NCBI GenBank assembly: GCA_020849615.1
Contig: JADLFW010000012.1
Coordinates: 62,001 to 126,000 of the forward strand
Length of the DNA stretch: 64,000 nucleotides
Direction: 5' to 3'
From: Phycisphaerales bacterium
Lineage (GTDB): Bacteria > Planctomycetota > Phycisphaerae > Phycisphaerales > UBA1924
How positions within the stretch are numbered: the first letter of the stretch is position 1; each line of letters starts with the position of its first letter. This document shows positions 18,326 to 27,049 of this stretch, one piece after another. The notes under the pieces are model-generated. The model did not search any database, was not told the DNA's origin, and saw nothing but the letters and a program-made list of their open reading frames with translations. A program made the translations under genes and the position numbers.

Positions 18326-18634
18326 GTGGATCGCATCGCCTACACCGTCACCGCGACGCTGCCCGACGATGGTCTGGCCCGGGAATACGCGGCCTGGCTC
18401 CTCGACGACCACGTCGCCCGCGTCCTGGCGGCCGGGGCCCGCTCCGCCGAGGTCATCCGCATCGAGGATCCACCCGCGCCGATCCGGGTCGAGACCCGGT
18501 ACACATTCCCCGGCCGGGCCGCGCTGGCCCGATATCTGGAAACGCACGCCCCGGGCCTGCGGGCCCAGGGGCTGGAACGGTTCGGCCCGGGCCGCGGCAT
18601 CACCTTCGAACGCACGGTCGGCGTCATCCTCTAA
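18326..18634 (+). CDS. DUF4286-family small protein
   Basis: 102 residues starting with GTG. Pattern YTVTATLPDDGLAREYAAWLLDDHVARVL with ETRYTFPGRAALARYLETHAPGLR is typical of DUF4286, a small dimeric alpha/beta (ferredoxin-like) family of unknown function. It ends 8 bp before the second ECF sigma gene on the same strand and may be co-transcribed with it. A -10 box 7 nt upstream and the lack of a ribosome-binding site suggest a leaderless message. Confidence 0.8.
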   Translation: MDRIAYTVTATLPDDGLAREYAAWLLDDHVARVLAAGARSAEVIRIEDPPAPIRVETRYTFPGRAALARYLETHAPGLRAQGLERFGPGRGITFERTVGVIL

Positions 18635-18642
18635 GGGAAGCG

Positions 18643-19257
18643 TTGGAATCGCGGACGGATGAACAACTCCTGGCGGCGTACCGGAAGGGTGAAACCTCGA
18701 CGTTCCGAACGCTTATCGAACGTCACCACGAGGAGCTCATCCGCTTCCTGATCCGGCTCCTGAGCGACCGCCAGGCCGCCGAGGATGTGTTCCAGGACAC
18801 GTTTCTCCAGATTCACCAGTCCGCGGCTACGTTCGACACCTCCCGCCGCTTCCGGCCGTGGCTTTTCACGATTGCCGCGAACAAAGGACGGGACTACCTC
18901 CGTAAGAAAGGACGTCGACCTCAGCTCGACCTGTCGGCCCCCGTCGGGGGCGATCGGGGGGGGGAGGGCGATAACGGCGGGGCCATGTACATCGATCTGA
19001 TGGAGATCGATGTGCCGGCGCCCGATGCCGGCGTGGACCGCCGGGAACGGGATGCGATGGTGCAGCAGGCTCTTGAGAGCCTGCCCCCGGCGCTGCGGGA
19101 GATCCTGATCTTGGCGTATTTCCAGCGGCTCAGCTACATCCAGATCGCCGACGAACTGGAGATCCCGCTGGGAACCGTCAAGTCCCGCCTTCACGCCGCC
19201 GTCGCCGCTTTCGCCAAGCAGTGGAAGATCTTGAACAACGGATCCAAGCAGGCATGA
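18643..19257 (+). CDS. ECF-family RNA polymerase sigma factor (plus-strand module)
   Basis: 204 residues. The frame contains no nearby ATG; TTG 18643, preceded by AAGGGAAG, gives the usual ECF N-terminus (TDEQLLAAYRKGE). Region 2: RQAAEDVFQDTFLQIHQ and FRPWLFTIAANKGRDYLRKKG; region 4: LESLPPALREILILAYFQRLSYIQIADELEIPLGTVKSRLHAA. The stop overlaps the start of the next gene (ATGA), whose product is a membrane protein with a pilin-like outer domain and the probable regulatory partner. Confidence 0.9.
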   Translation: MESRTDEQLLAAYRKGETSTFRTLIERHHEELIRFLIRLLSDRQAAEDVFQDTFLQIHQSAATFDTSRRFRPWLFTIAANKGRDYLRKKGRRPQLDLSAPVGGDRGGEGDNGGAMYIDLMEIDVPAPDAGVDRRERDAMVQQALESLPPALREILILAYFQRLSYIQIADELEIPLGTVKSRLHAAVAAFAKQWKILNNGSKQA

Positions 19258-20483
19258 CGGACCGCTCTGAACCACAACCCGACGCCCAGGCCGCCCGGGC
19301 CGATCACGACGGGCCCGCGCTCAACCCCGCTGATGCCGCCGCGCTCGAAGCCCTCTTCAACGCCGGGCTGGACCCCTCCCGCATCGCGCCCGCCCACACC
19401 GAGCGCGCCCGCCGGGCCGGCCAGATTCTGAATCTCCTGAACACCAGCACGGGCCCCCTCGACCGCACGCTCGTCGATGTCACGATGGCTCGGGTGCTCC
19501 GCGCCCCGCGGGTCGAGCCCGAGGCCGAGCTGACGCCGCGCGACCGCGAGGCGCTCGACGCCTGGGTGCTCGCCGGGTACAACTCCGCCCGCGTCCCCAC
19601 CTCGCTGCGCCAGCGCGCCATGCGTCACCACGAGCTCTCGGTGCTCGTGACCTCCGTCGACGCGGCGCCCGCGGGTGACCTCGTCGAACGCACGCTGGCC
19701 GCCGTAAATCAGGCCCGCGAAGCCTCGGGCCCGTACCAGTTCCGCGGCTCGTGGCGCTCGGATTTCCGCCTCGCCGACCTGGTGTCGGTGGCGGCGATGC
19801 TGCTGATCGCGGTGTCGGTGGTCTGGCCCGTGATGTCGAACGCCCGGTCGCAGGCGACCAAGATCGCGTGCGCTGACAACCTGCGCACCGTCGCCTCCGC
19901 GATGTCGCAGTACGCGGGCTCGAACCGCGACCAGCTCCCGATGGCGACGGCCTCGCTGGGCGGCGGCCGCTGGTGGGATGTCGGCTCATCCTCGGGCTCT
20001 TCGAACTCCTCCAACCTGTTCACGCTCGCCAAGTCAGGCTTCGCCTCGCTGGCCTCGCTGGCCTGCCCGGGCAACCCAACCGCCTGCCGCAGCGAGCCCG
20101 CCCCCGATGCCCACGACTGGCGCAACCTCGAAGAGGTCTCGTACAGCTACCAGATCATGTTCGGGCCGTCCCGCCGCACGCTGCACGGGCCCGACCGCGT
20201 TCCCGTGCTCGCCGACCGCTCGCCGGTGGTGCTGCGGGCGGTGCGGGGCGAGGTGATCTACCCGTGGGAAAACTCGCCGAACCACGCGGCCCAAGGGCAG
20301 GAGATCCTGTACTCCGACGGCTCGGCCCGGTGGTACCGCACCCCGGCGCTGCAGAACGGCGACAACATCTGGCTGCCGCGCCTGATCGAGGAGGCCCTCC
20401 GCCAGGTCGCGATCAGCCGCGGCCTCAAACTCCAGGGCACCGAGACCCCCCAGGGCGCCGATGATGTCTTCCTCGGCCCCTGA
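19254..20483 (+). CDS. Membrane partner of ECF sigma: duplicated cytoplasmic domain plus pseudopilin-like outer domain
   Basis: 409 residues, translationally coupled to the sigma gene (ATGA). The N-terminal 165 residues contain two related repeats (ALEALFNAGLDPSR...LDRTLVDVTMARV and ALDAWVLAGYNSAR...GDLVERTLAAV). One membrane helix (about 185-202) follows, then SNARSQATKIACADNLRTVASAMSQYAGSNRDQLP, which resembles the region just after the helix in pilin-like DUF1559-type proteins, then a large outer domain. There is no prepilin cleavage site. By position and topology it is the likely anti-sigma or sensor; this is inference. Confidence 0.72.
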   Translation: MTDRSEPQPDAQAARADHDGPALNPADAAALEALFNAGLDPSRIAPAHTERARRAGQILNLLNTSTGPLDRTLVDVTMARVLRAPRVEPEAELTPRDREALDAWVLAGYNSARVPTSLRQRAMRHHELSVLVTSVDAAPAGDLVERTLAAVNQAREASGPYQFRGSWRSDFRLADLVSVAAMLLIAVSVVWPVMSNARSQATKIACADNLRTVASAMSQYAGSNRDQLPMATASLGGGRWWDVGSSSGSSNSSNLFTLAKSGFASLASLACPGNPTACRSEPAPDAHDWRNLEEVSYSYQIMFGPSRRTLHGPDRVPVLADRSPVVLRAVRGEVIYPWENSPNHAAQGQEILYSDGSARWYRTPALQNGDNIWLPRLIEEALRQVAISRGLKLQGTETPQGADDVFLGP

Positions 20484-20547
20484 GTCGGCGGGCCGGACCC
20501 GGACCTCCCCGAAATCAGGCCCGTCCGCGGGATCCTGACCCGGCGGT

Positions 20548-20576
20548 TTGTCGGCCCCGGGGGAGGGGTCTATAGT
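20548..20576 (+). promoter_or_regulatory. Predicted promoter of rpmI-rplT
   Basis: -35 TTGTCG (20548-20553), 17-bp spacer, -10 TATAGT (20571-20576). Confidence 0.6.
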
Positions 20577-20593
20577 CTTCGCCCATTCGGTTT

Positions 20594-20617
20594 CTGCCCG
20601 GGCCCGCCCGGGCCCGG
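20594..20617 (+). promoter_or_regulatory. GC-rich structured leader of rpmI-rplT
   Basis: Two tandem GCCCGGGC palindromes separated by CC, in the 5' untranslated region about 60 nt before rpmI. They can form alternative very stable hairpins. L20-mediated autoregulation through leader structure is known in other bacteria; whether this is such a site is not shown. Confidence 0.35.
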
Positions 20618-20674
20618 TGGTTGAATATCCCCGCCCGGAAGCACCGGGCGCCCTACTGGTCGGAGCGGTCGTCC

Positions 20675-20965
20675 ATGCCGAAGAACAAAGGCAACAAGTC
20701 GTTGATGAAGCGGATCCGGATCTCCAAGACCGGCATGATCCGCCACCGTTCCGCCAACCACAAGCACCTGCGCTCCGGCAAGGGCGGCAAGCGCCTCCGC
20801 CAGTTGCGCAAGGACCCGTACATGTCCAACGCGGACGCCAAGCGGCTCGAGAAGCTGCTCTTCCGGCGCCTGCGGGGCCGCAACCAGTCCCGGGCGACGC
20901 TGCGCCGCAGCCCGTCCCCCGCGGAGCGTCGCGCGGCGAAGGCCGCGGTCAAGAGCGGGGCCTGA
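20675..20965 (+). CDS. rpmI: 50S ribosomal protein L35 with C-terminal extension
   Basis: 96 residues. The first 62 match L35 (MPKNKGNKSLMKRIRISKTG, RHRSANHKHL, KGGKRLRQLRK). A further basic 34-residue tail (RGRNQSRATLRRSPSPAERR) is absent from the usual 64-65-residue protein. ATG 20675 is fixed by homology. It is followed 83 bp later by rplT, as in most bacteria; infC, often the first gene of the operon, is not upstream here. Confidence 0.93.
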   Translation: MPKNKGNKSLMKRIRISKTGMIRHRSANHKHLRSGKGGKRLRQLRKDPYMSNADAKRLEKLLFRRLRGRNQSRATLRRSPSPAERRAAKAAVKSGA

Positions 20966-21048
20966 TCCCGCCGTTTCACTCACCGTCCGCCGGGACCAAA
21001 GACGGCTGCAACATCGCCGCCCCGCCAGGACCTTTCGGAGTCTGAACC

Positions 21049-21426
21049 ATGCCCCGTGTCCGTAAAGGCGCCGCCCGAGCCCAGGCCCGCAAGCGCATCC
21101 TCCGCAACGCCCGCGGCTACTTCGGCGTCAAGAACAGCCACAAGTACCACGCCCGCAACGCCATCGTCCGCGCGGGCGTCTACGCCTTCCGCGACCGCCG
21201 CTACCGCAAGCGCGACATGCGCGCCCTCTGGATCACCCGCATCACCGCCGCCTGCCGCATGCGCGGCACCCGCTACAGCCTCTTCATCAACGGCCTCAAG
21301 ATGGCCGGCTCCGTCCTCAACCGCAAGATGCTCAGCCAGATCGCCATCGAGGACCCCAAGCTCTTCGACAAGCTCTGCGCGGCCGCCGTCAAGGTCAGCC
21401 GGGCCACGCCCGCCAAGGCCGCCTGA
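21049..21426 (+). CDS. rplT: 50S ribosomal protein L20
   Basis: 125 residues, full length. Recognised from MPRVRKG, RKRILRNARGYFGVK, YAFRDRRYRKRDMRALWI and RYSLFINGLK. L20 binds 23S rRNA early in large-subunit assembly and in some bacteria represses its own operon. The ATG has an upstream TCGGAG ribosome-binding site. A rho-independent terminator follows 25 bp after the stop. Confidence 0.97.
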   Translation: MPRVRKGAARAQARKRILRNARGYFGVKNSHKYHARNAIVRAGVYAFRDRRYRKRDMRALWITRITAACRMRGTRYSLFINGLKMAGSVLNRKMLSQIAIEDPKLFDKLCAAAVKVSRATPAKAA

Positions 21427-21451
21427 GCCGCAATCCGAATCCAATCTCACC

Positions 21452-21485
21452 AAGGCCCGGCCGATCACGCCGGGCCTTTTCTTTT
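21452..21485 (+). terminator. Rho-independent terminator after rplT
   Basis: Perfect 10-bp stem AAGGCCCGGC/GCCGGGCCTT with a 7-nt loop, continuing into TTCTTTT. Confidence 0.85.
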
Positions 21486-21541
21486 CGCTACGCTATCCCC
21501 GTCCGGCCCGTACCTCCGAAATCACCCGAGGAGAAGACCGC

Positions 21542-22219
21542 GTGGGAACGCACTGGTGGCTCGCGAGTTACTGGCAGAGCGCCGGCCCGGTCTTCGTCGG
21601 GTCCTGGATCATCTGGGTCGTCCTCTCGATCATTCTCCACGAGCTGGGCCACGGCATCGCCGCCCTGCATTCCGGGGATGACACCCCCCGATACACCGGC
21701 CACATGACCTGGAACCCCCTGGTGCACATCCCTCCCATGGCCTGGCTCATGTTTCTGCTCTTCGGCTTCACCTGGGGCCTCATGCCCGTCAACCCCTCCA
21801 ACTTCCGCGGCCGCTACGACGATGCCAAGGTCGCCGCGGCCGGGCCGATGGTCAACCTCTTCCTGCTCATCGGCTGCTGCCTCGCCGGCGGCCTGTGGCT
21901 GCGCTTCGGCGGGGCGGCCCCCTCCCACATCTACCTCAACATCCGCACGTTCCTGCTCGTCGGGGCGATGATCAACGCGATGGGCGTGCTCTTCAATCTC
22001 ATCCCCATCCCGCCCCTCGACGGCTCGCGCATCCTCGGCGATTTCTACCCCAACTACGGCCGGCTGTTCCAGGGCGAACAGGGAGCGATCGCGGGCCTCC
22101 TGCTGTTCATGCTCCTCTTCACCGCCGGCGCCGACTACCTGTGGGACTGGGCCCTGCTCGCCGCGATCCACGGGACCGGTTGGTCGGCCCAGACGTTCGG
22201 CGCGGTCCCGACGCCCTGA
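21542..22219 (+). CDS. Site-2-protease-like zinc metalloprotease (M50 family)
   Basis: 225-residue multi-pass membrane protein with the zinc motif HELGHGIAALHSGD in the first part, and a later FNLIPIPPLDGSRIL segment that supplies the third ligand (NxxPxxxxDG motif). Start is GTG 21542, with GAGGAGAAG 6 nt upstream. Small M50 peptidases act within the membrane, often releasing regulators; no PDZ domain is present. It lies alone after the ribosomal operon and converges on the second ureohydrolase gene. Confidence 0.87.
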   Translation: MGTHWWLASYWQSAGPVFVGSWIIWVVLSIILHELGHGIAALHSGDDTPRYTGHMTWNPLVHIPPMAWLMFLLFGFTWGLMPVNPSNFRGRYDDAKVAAAGPMVNLFLLIGCCLAGGLWLRFGGAAPSHIYLNIRTFLLVGAMINAMGVLFNLIPIPPLDGSRILGDFYPNYGRLFQGEQGAIAGLLLFMLLFTAGADYLWDWALLAAIHGTGWSAQTFGAVPTP

Positions 22220-22228
22220 AATCCGTCC

Positions 22229-23254
22229 TTACTCCGGCCCCGCCGCCCCGCACAGCTTGTACAGCACCCGCGCCCCGACATTGGCATCCCACTCCGGCTC
22301 GTTGTCCGGGCCCGGCGCCACCTCGACCAGGTCGAACCCCACGACCTGCTTGCCTGACTCCCGCAGCATCTCCAGCAGCCACGCCGCCTGGTGGAAGCTC
22401 AGCCCGCCCGGCACGGGTGTGCCCGTGTGCGGGCACAGCTTCGGATCCAGCCCATCGATGTCGAACGAGATGTACACCTTCTCCGGCAGCTTCCTGATGA
22501 TCTTCCGGCACAGGTCGGCGTAATCCCCGCCGCGCTCGCGCTCCCACGCGATGTCCTCATCGAAGTAGACCTTGATGCGGTCCTTGTGCTCCTTCGCCAT
22601 CGCCAGCTCCCGCTCGCCGAAGTCGCGGATCCCCACCTGCACCAGCTTCGCCACCCCCTCGATCCGCGTGATCACGTTGTGCATGATCGACGCGTGCGAC
22701 CACATGAAGCCCTCGAACGCCTCCCGCAGGTCCATGTGCGCATCGATGTGCAGTATCCCCACGCCCGGGTGCGCCTCCGCGATGGCCCGGATCGCCCCGA
22801 ACGGCACCGAATGCTCCCCGCCCACCAGGCCCGGTATCTTGCCATCCTCCAGCACACCGCGCGTGTGGTCGTACACGAACTCGTTGAGCCGCTCGCAGGC
22901 CTTGGCGACGATCGTCAGCGCCTTCTCGTGCCTCAGGTTGTCCGGCTCGGCCCCGCCCGTCTCGATGACGGGCCGGGCCGCCTCCGCGGCATCCTTCGAC
23001 AGCTGCCGCACCGCCGGGTCCTCCTCCTCCATGTAGATCCCCTGCTCGTACACGCGCCCAAAGGCGCGGTCGTAGAGGTCAACCTGCATCGAGGCCCGGC
23101 GGACCGCGCCGGGCCCGTCCGCCGTACCCGGGCGGTACGAGGTCGTCGCGTCAAACGCCACAGGCAGCAGCACCACCCGGGCCTGCTCCCTCGTGAACGG
23201 CAGCCCGAAGATCCCCGAACCCGGGGCCGCGGCGGCATCAGCATCGAAACTCAT
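22229..23254 (-). CDS. speB: Agmatinase-family ureohydrolase (second copy)
   Basis: 341 residues, arginase superfamily. Metal motifs: GLVGGEHSVPFG (glutamate instead of aspartate in GGDHS, a variant common in agmatinases), DAHMDLR, and SFDIDGLDPKLCPHTGTPVPGG. The probable reaction is agmatine to putrescine plus urea. ATG 23254 has CAGGAG 9 nt upstream. It is only distantly similar to the enzyme at 3866-4864 and stands alone, which favours a polyamine role here and a different substrate for the ast-linked enzyme. Confidence 0.88.
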   Translation of the reverse strand: MSFDADAAAAPGSGIFGLPFTREQARVVLLPVAFDATTSYRPGTADGPGAVRRASMQVDLYDRAFGRVYEQGIYMEEEDPAVRQLSKDAAEAARPVIETGGAEPDNLRHEKALTIVAKACERLNEFVYDHTRGVLEDGKIPGLVGGEHSVPFGAIRAIAEAHPGVGILHIDAHMDLREAFEGFMWSHASIMHNVITRIEGVAKLVQVGIRDFGERELAMAKEHKDRIKVYFDEDIAWERERGGDYADLCRKIIRKLPEKVYISFDIDGLDPKLCPHTGTPVPGGLSFHQAAWLLEMLRESGKQVVGFDLVEVAPGPDNEPEWDANVGARVLYKLCGAAGPE

Positions 23255-23350
23255 CGGCGGCTCTCCTGAACAACACCCCGAAACCCCCGGCCCGCGCCGG
23301 GCCGCCGAGAGCGTAGCGCGCGGCCCGGGTATCCTGAACACGGAGGCGCC

Positions 23351-24069
23351 ATGCCCGACCCCCAGGATCCGAACTTAACAAACCAGCCCAAGCCCACCTT
23401 CGAGCTCGCCCCGGAGCCCCCCGCTCCCCCACCGCCGCCCCCCGCGCCAAAGCCCACGATCAGCGCGCCGGGCCTGACCGAAGGGTTCGATGAGGATGCC
23501 GACTTCGAGACCGACCCCGAGGTCGAGCGGGCCCTGGGCAAACGCCCCGATGCAGCGCGCGGCGCTGAAGCTCCGCCCGCCGTCGAGCCGTTCATCCGAG
23601 TCGGCCTCGGCGACCCCCAAGTCATCGCGCTGATCGGCGCCGGTGTCCTCCTCTCCGCGGTCATCGCCGCCGCGATCACCGCCCCATCGCTCTGGTGGGT
23701 CCACGGCATGCTCGCCGCCTACGCCGGGCTGCTGCACGCCGGCACCGGCGTCGGCGCCCTGGCCATCGGCGCACGCCTCGCCGAGAAGCCGCTGGGCCCG
23801 TGGGAGCTCGGCGCTGCTCGGATGCTCCTGGCCGTCGCGCTCTTTCAGCTGGTGTTCCACATCCCGCTCCCCGCGCAGATCTGGCTGGGCCCGGTCGTCG
23901 CCGCGGCCGTCTACGCCGGCGCCACCATGACGCTCTTCCGCCTGCCCGTGCAGCAGTGGTTCACCGTCGCCGCCTCTCACCTCGGTATCTGGATGGTCAT
24001 CGAGGGACTGGTGTGGCTCAACACCCTCCTCGTGCCGATCGTGGCCCGGTCGCCCGGAGTCGCCGGTCC

Positions 24070-24073
<4 letters not shown>
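23351..24073 (+). CDS. Multi-pass membrane protein of unknown function, coupled to galK
   Basis: 240 residues: a proline-rich cytoplasmic N-terminus (about 1-85, with PPAPPPPPPAPKP) and about five membrane helices from residue 92 on. No family recognised; the helical part looks like an uncharacterised YIP1-like membrane domain. ATG 23351 has GGAGG 4 nt upstream and a TATCCT -10-like box at 23330-23335. Its stop overlaps the galK start (GTGA), so the two are translationally coupled. Confidence 0.72.
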
Positions 24074-25268
<1,195 letters not shown>

Positions 25269-25272
<4 letters not shown>

Positions 25273-25290
25273 CCGGGCTTGCCCGGTCAG
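25269..25290. terminator. Bidirectional hairpin containing both convergent stop codons
   Basis: Perfect 10-bp stem CTGACCGGGC/GCCCGGTCAG with a 2-nt TT centre. The galK TGA (25270-25272) and the POT transporter stop (25287-25289, minus strand) both lie within it. There is no T-run. Confidence 0.6.
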
Positions 25291-26912
25291 TCGTCGCGGT
25301 GCCGCATGAGCATCTTGAGCCCGGGCGTGAGGATCAGGATCACCAACCCGGCGCCGATCGAAGTGACCACGAACAGGAAGAAGAAGTCGGCCTGTCCGCC
25401 GAAGCTCCAGGGAAGCTTCATCTCGCCGCGCTCGATCTTCTCGACCTGGGCCGCCACCAGCCCGCCGCCGAGGTTGGCGATGAAGCTGGAGATGAACCAG
25501 ATCCCCATCAGCAGGGAGACGAACCGGACGGGCGCGGCCTTGGTGACGTACGAGAGCCCCGTCGGGGACAGGCAGAGCTCACCGACGGTGTGCCAGAAGT
25601 ACGTCAGCAGGATGAACATCATCGAGGCCTTGGCGGTGCCCCCGGTGGTGATCTTGCCCGCCATCACCATGAACAGGTAGCCCAGCCCGAGAAAGATGAG
25701 GCCGAGGGCGATCTTGACGGGCTGGCTCGGGTTCATGTGCCGCCGGCCCAGCCGCGTCCACAAGGCCGCGAACATCGGCGCCATGATGAAGATGAGCCCG
25801 GCGTTCACCGACTGGAACCACGTCGCCGGCACCTCGAACGATCCCAGGAATCGGTTGGTGTTCTGCTCCGTGAAGATGTTGATGCTCGAGCCGGCCTGCT
25901 CGAAAGCGATCCAGAAGAACGCGTTGAAGAACATGAAGACGAAGATCGTGATCACCGGGCCGCGGTCCTCGGGCCGGTTGATCGCGAGGAACCAGCCGAC
26001 CCAGGCCAGGATCAGCGCCAGCAGCAGCCCCACGACGGTCCAGCCCATCGTCGGGTTCTTCTGCAGCGCTTCGATCCCGTCCGCCAGCGCCCCCATGGCG
26101 CCCTGGTGGCACAGGTACGCGAAGAGCGCCGATGCGCCCAGCCACACCAGCAGCAGGACAAACGAGTTGAACGTCGCGTTGGGACGGGGCGCATCGCCGA
26201 TCCCCTTGAGGAAGACCGGCTTGCCGAACATGTACAGCATCAGGCCCAGGATCATGCCGACGGCGGCCGACCCGAAGCCCCAGTGCCAGCCGACCTTCTC
26301 GCCCAGCGTTCCGCACACGAACGCGCAGATGAAGGCGCCGAGGTTGATGCCCATGTAGAAGATCGTGAACGCGCCATCGCGCCGCGGGTCGCCCTCCTTG
26401 TAGAGCTGCCCGACCATCACCGACACGGTCGGCTTGAAATGCCCCGTGCCCAGCACGATCACCGCCAGGCCCATCATGAAGACGCTCATGCCCAGGGCGC
26501 TGTGATCAAGATCCCCCGAGCCGGAGATACCGAGGATGATGTGCCCCATCGAGATCAGCACACCGCCCACCAGCATCGACCGGTGGGTGCCGATCAGCTT
26601 GTCCGCGAGTATCCCCCCCAGAATCGGGAACAGGTACGCGAGGCCCGTGTACCAGCCGTAGAGCGTGCTGGCGTCGGCCCGCGACCACCCTCGCCCCGGG
26701 TTGACCTCGACCTCTCCGGCCGCCACCGCCTCGGCGGCCGTCCGCCGGATGAGGTACAGCACCAGCAGCCCGCGCATGCCGTAGTAGCTGAATCGCTCCC
26801 ACATCTCGACCAGGAACAGCAGGAACAGGCCCACCGGGTGGCCCAGGATCGTGCGCTCCGAACGCTCTGCTTCACCAGCCAGCCTGGACGGACCCGAGGT
26901 CATTGAGCTCAT
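25287..26912 (-). CDS. Proton-dependent oligopeptide transporter (POT/PTR2 family)
   Basis: 541 residues, about 14 membrane helices, major facilitator fold. The POT signature is clear: VEMWERFSYYGMRGLLVLYL in helix 1 (the ExxERFxYYG proton-coupling motif), LYGWYTGLAYLFPILGG, and FKPTVSVMVGQLY. It imports di- or tripeptides with protons. ATG 26912 has a GAGGG ribosome-binding site. It stands alone on the minus strand and converges with galK. Confidence 0.92.
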   Translation of the reverse strand: MSSMTSGPSRLAGEAERSERTILGHPVGLFLLFLVEMWERFSYYGMRGLLVLYLIRRTAAEAVAAGEVEVNPGRGWSRADASTLYGWYTGLAYLFPILGGILADKLIGTHRSMLVGGVLISMGHIILGISGSGDLDHSALGMSVFMMGLAVIVLGTGHFKPTVSVMVGQLYKEGDPRRDGAFTIFYMGINLGAFICAFVCGTLGEKVGWHWGFGSAAVGMILGLMLYMFGKPVFLKGIGDAPRPNATFNSFVLLLVWLGASALFAYLCHQGAMGALADGIEALQKNPTMGWTVVGLLLALILAWVGWFLAINRPEDRGPVITIFVFMFFNAFFWIAFEQAGSSINIFTEQNTNRFLGSFEVPATWFQSVNAGLIFIMAPMFAALWTRLGRRHMNPSQPVKIALGLIFLGLGYLFMVMAGKITTGGTAKASMMFILLTYFWHTVGELCLSPTGLSYVTKAAPVRFVSLLMGIWFISSFIANLGGGLVAAQVEKIERGEMKLPWSFGGQADFFFLFVVTSIGAGLVILILTPGLKMLMRHRDD

Positions 26913-27049
26913 GGGGTTCCCTCTTCGGCCGATCGGCCGGTAGGCGGGCAGAATACACGCAAATCAACGGCTCGTGGGCTCCCTTCATACCGCCCTCAGC
27001 CCCGCCCGGTTAGGCCAATCGGTGATCCCCGTCCGAGCCCGCACCACTC

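Noticed and set aside
19254-20483. Annotation of the ECF partner as a secreted pseudopilin
   Set aside because: There is no prepilin leader or FTLIE-type cleavage site; the hydrophobic helix is internal after a large cytoplasmic region.
26913-27049. Possible tRNA or small RNA in the gap between the transporter and guanine deaminase
   Set aside because: No cloverleaf, T-loop (GGTTCRAAT-like) or terminator-like structure could be found; no tRNA gene was seen anywhere in the window.
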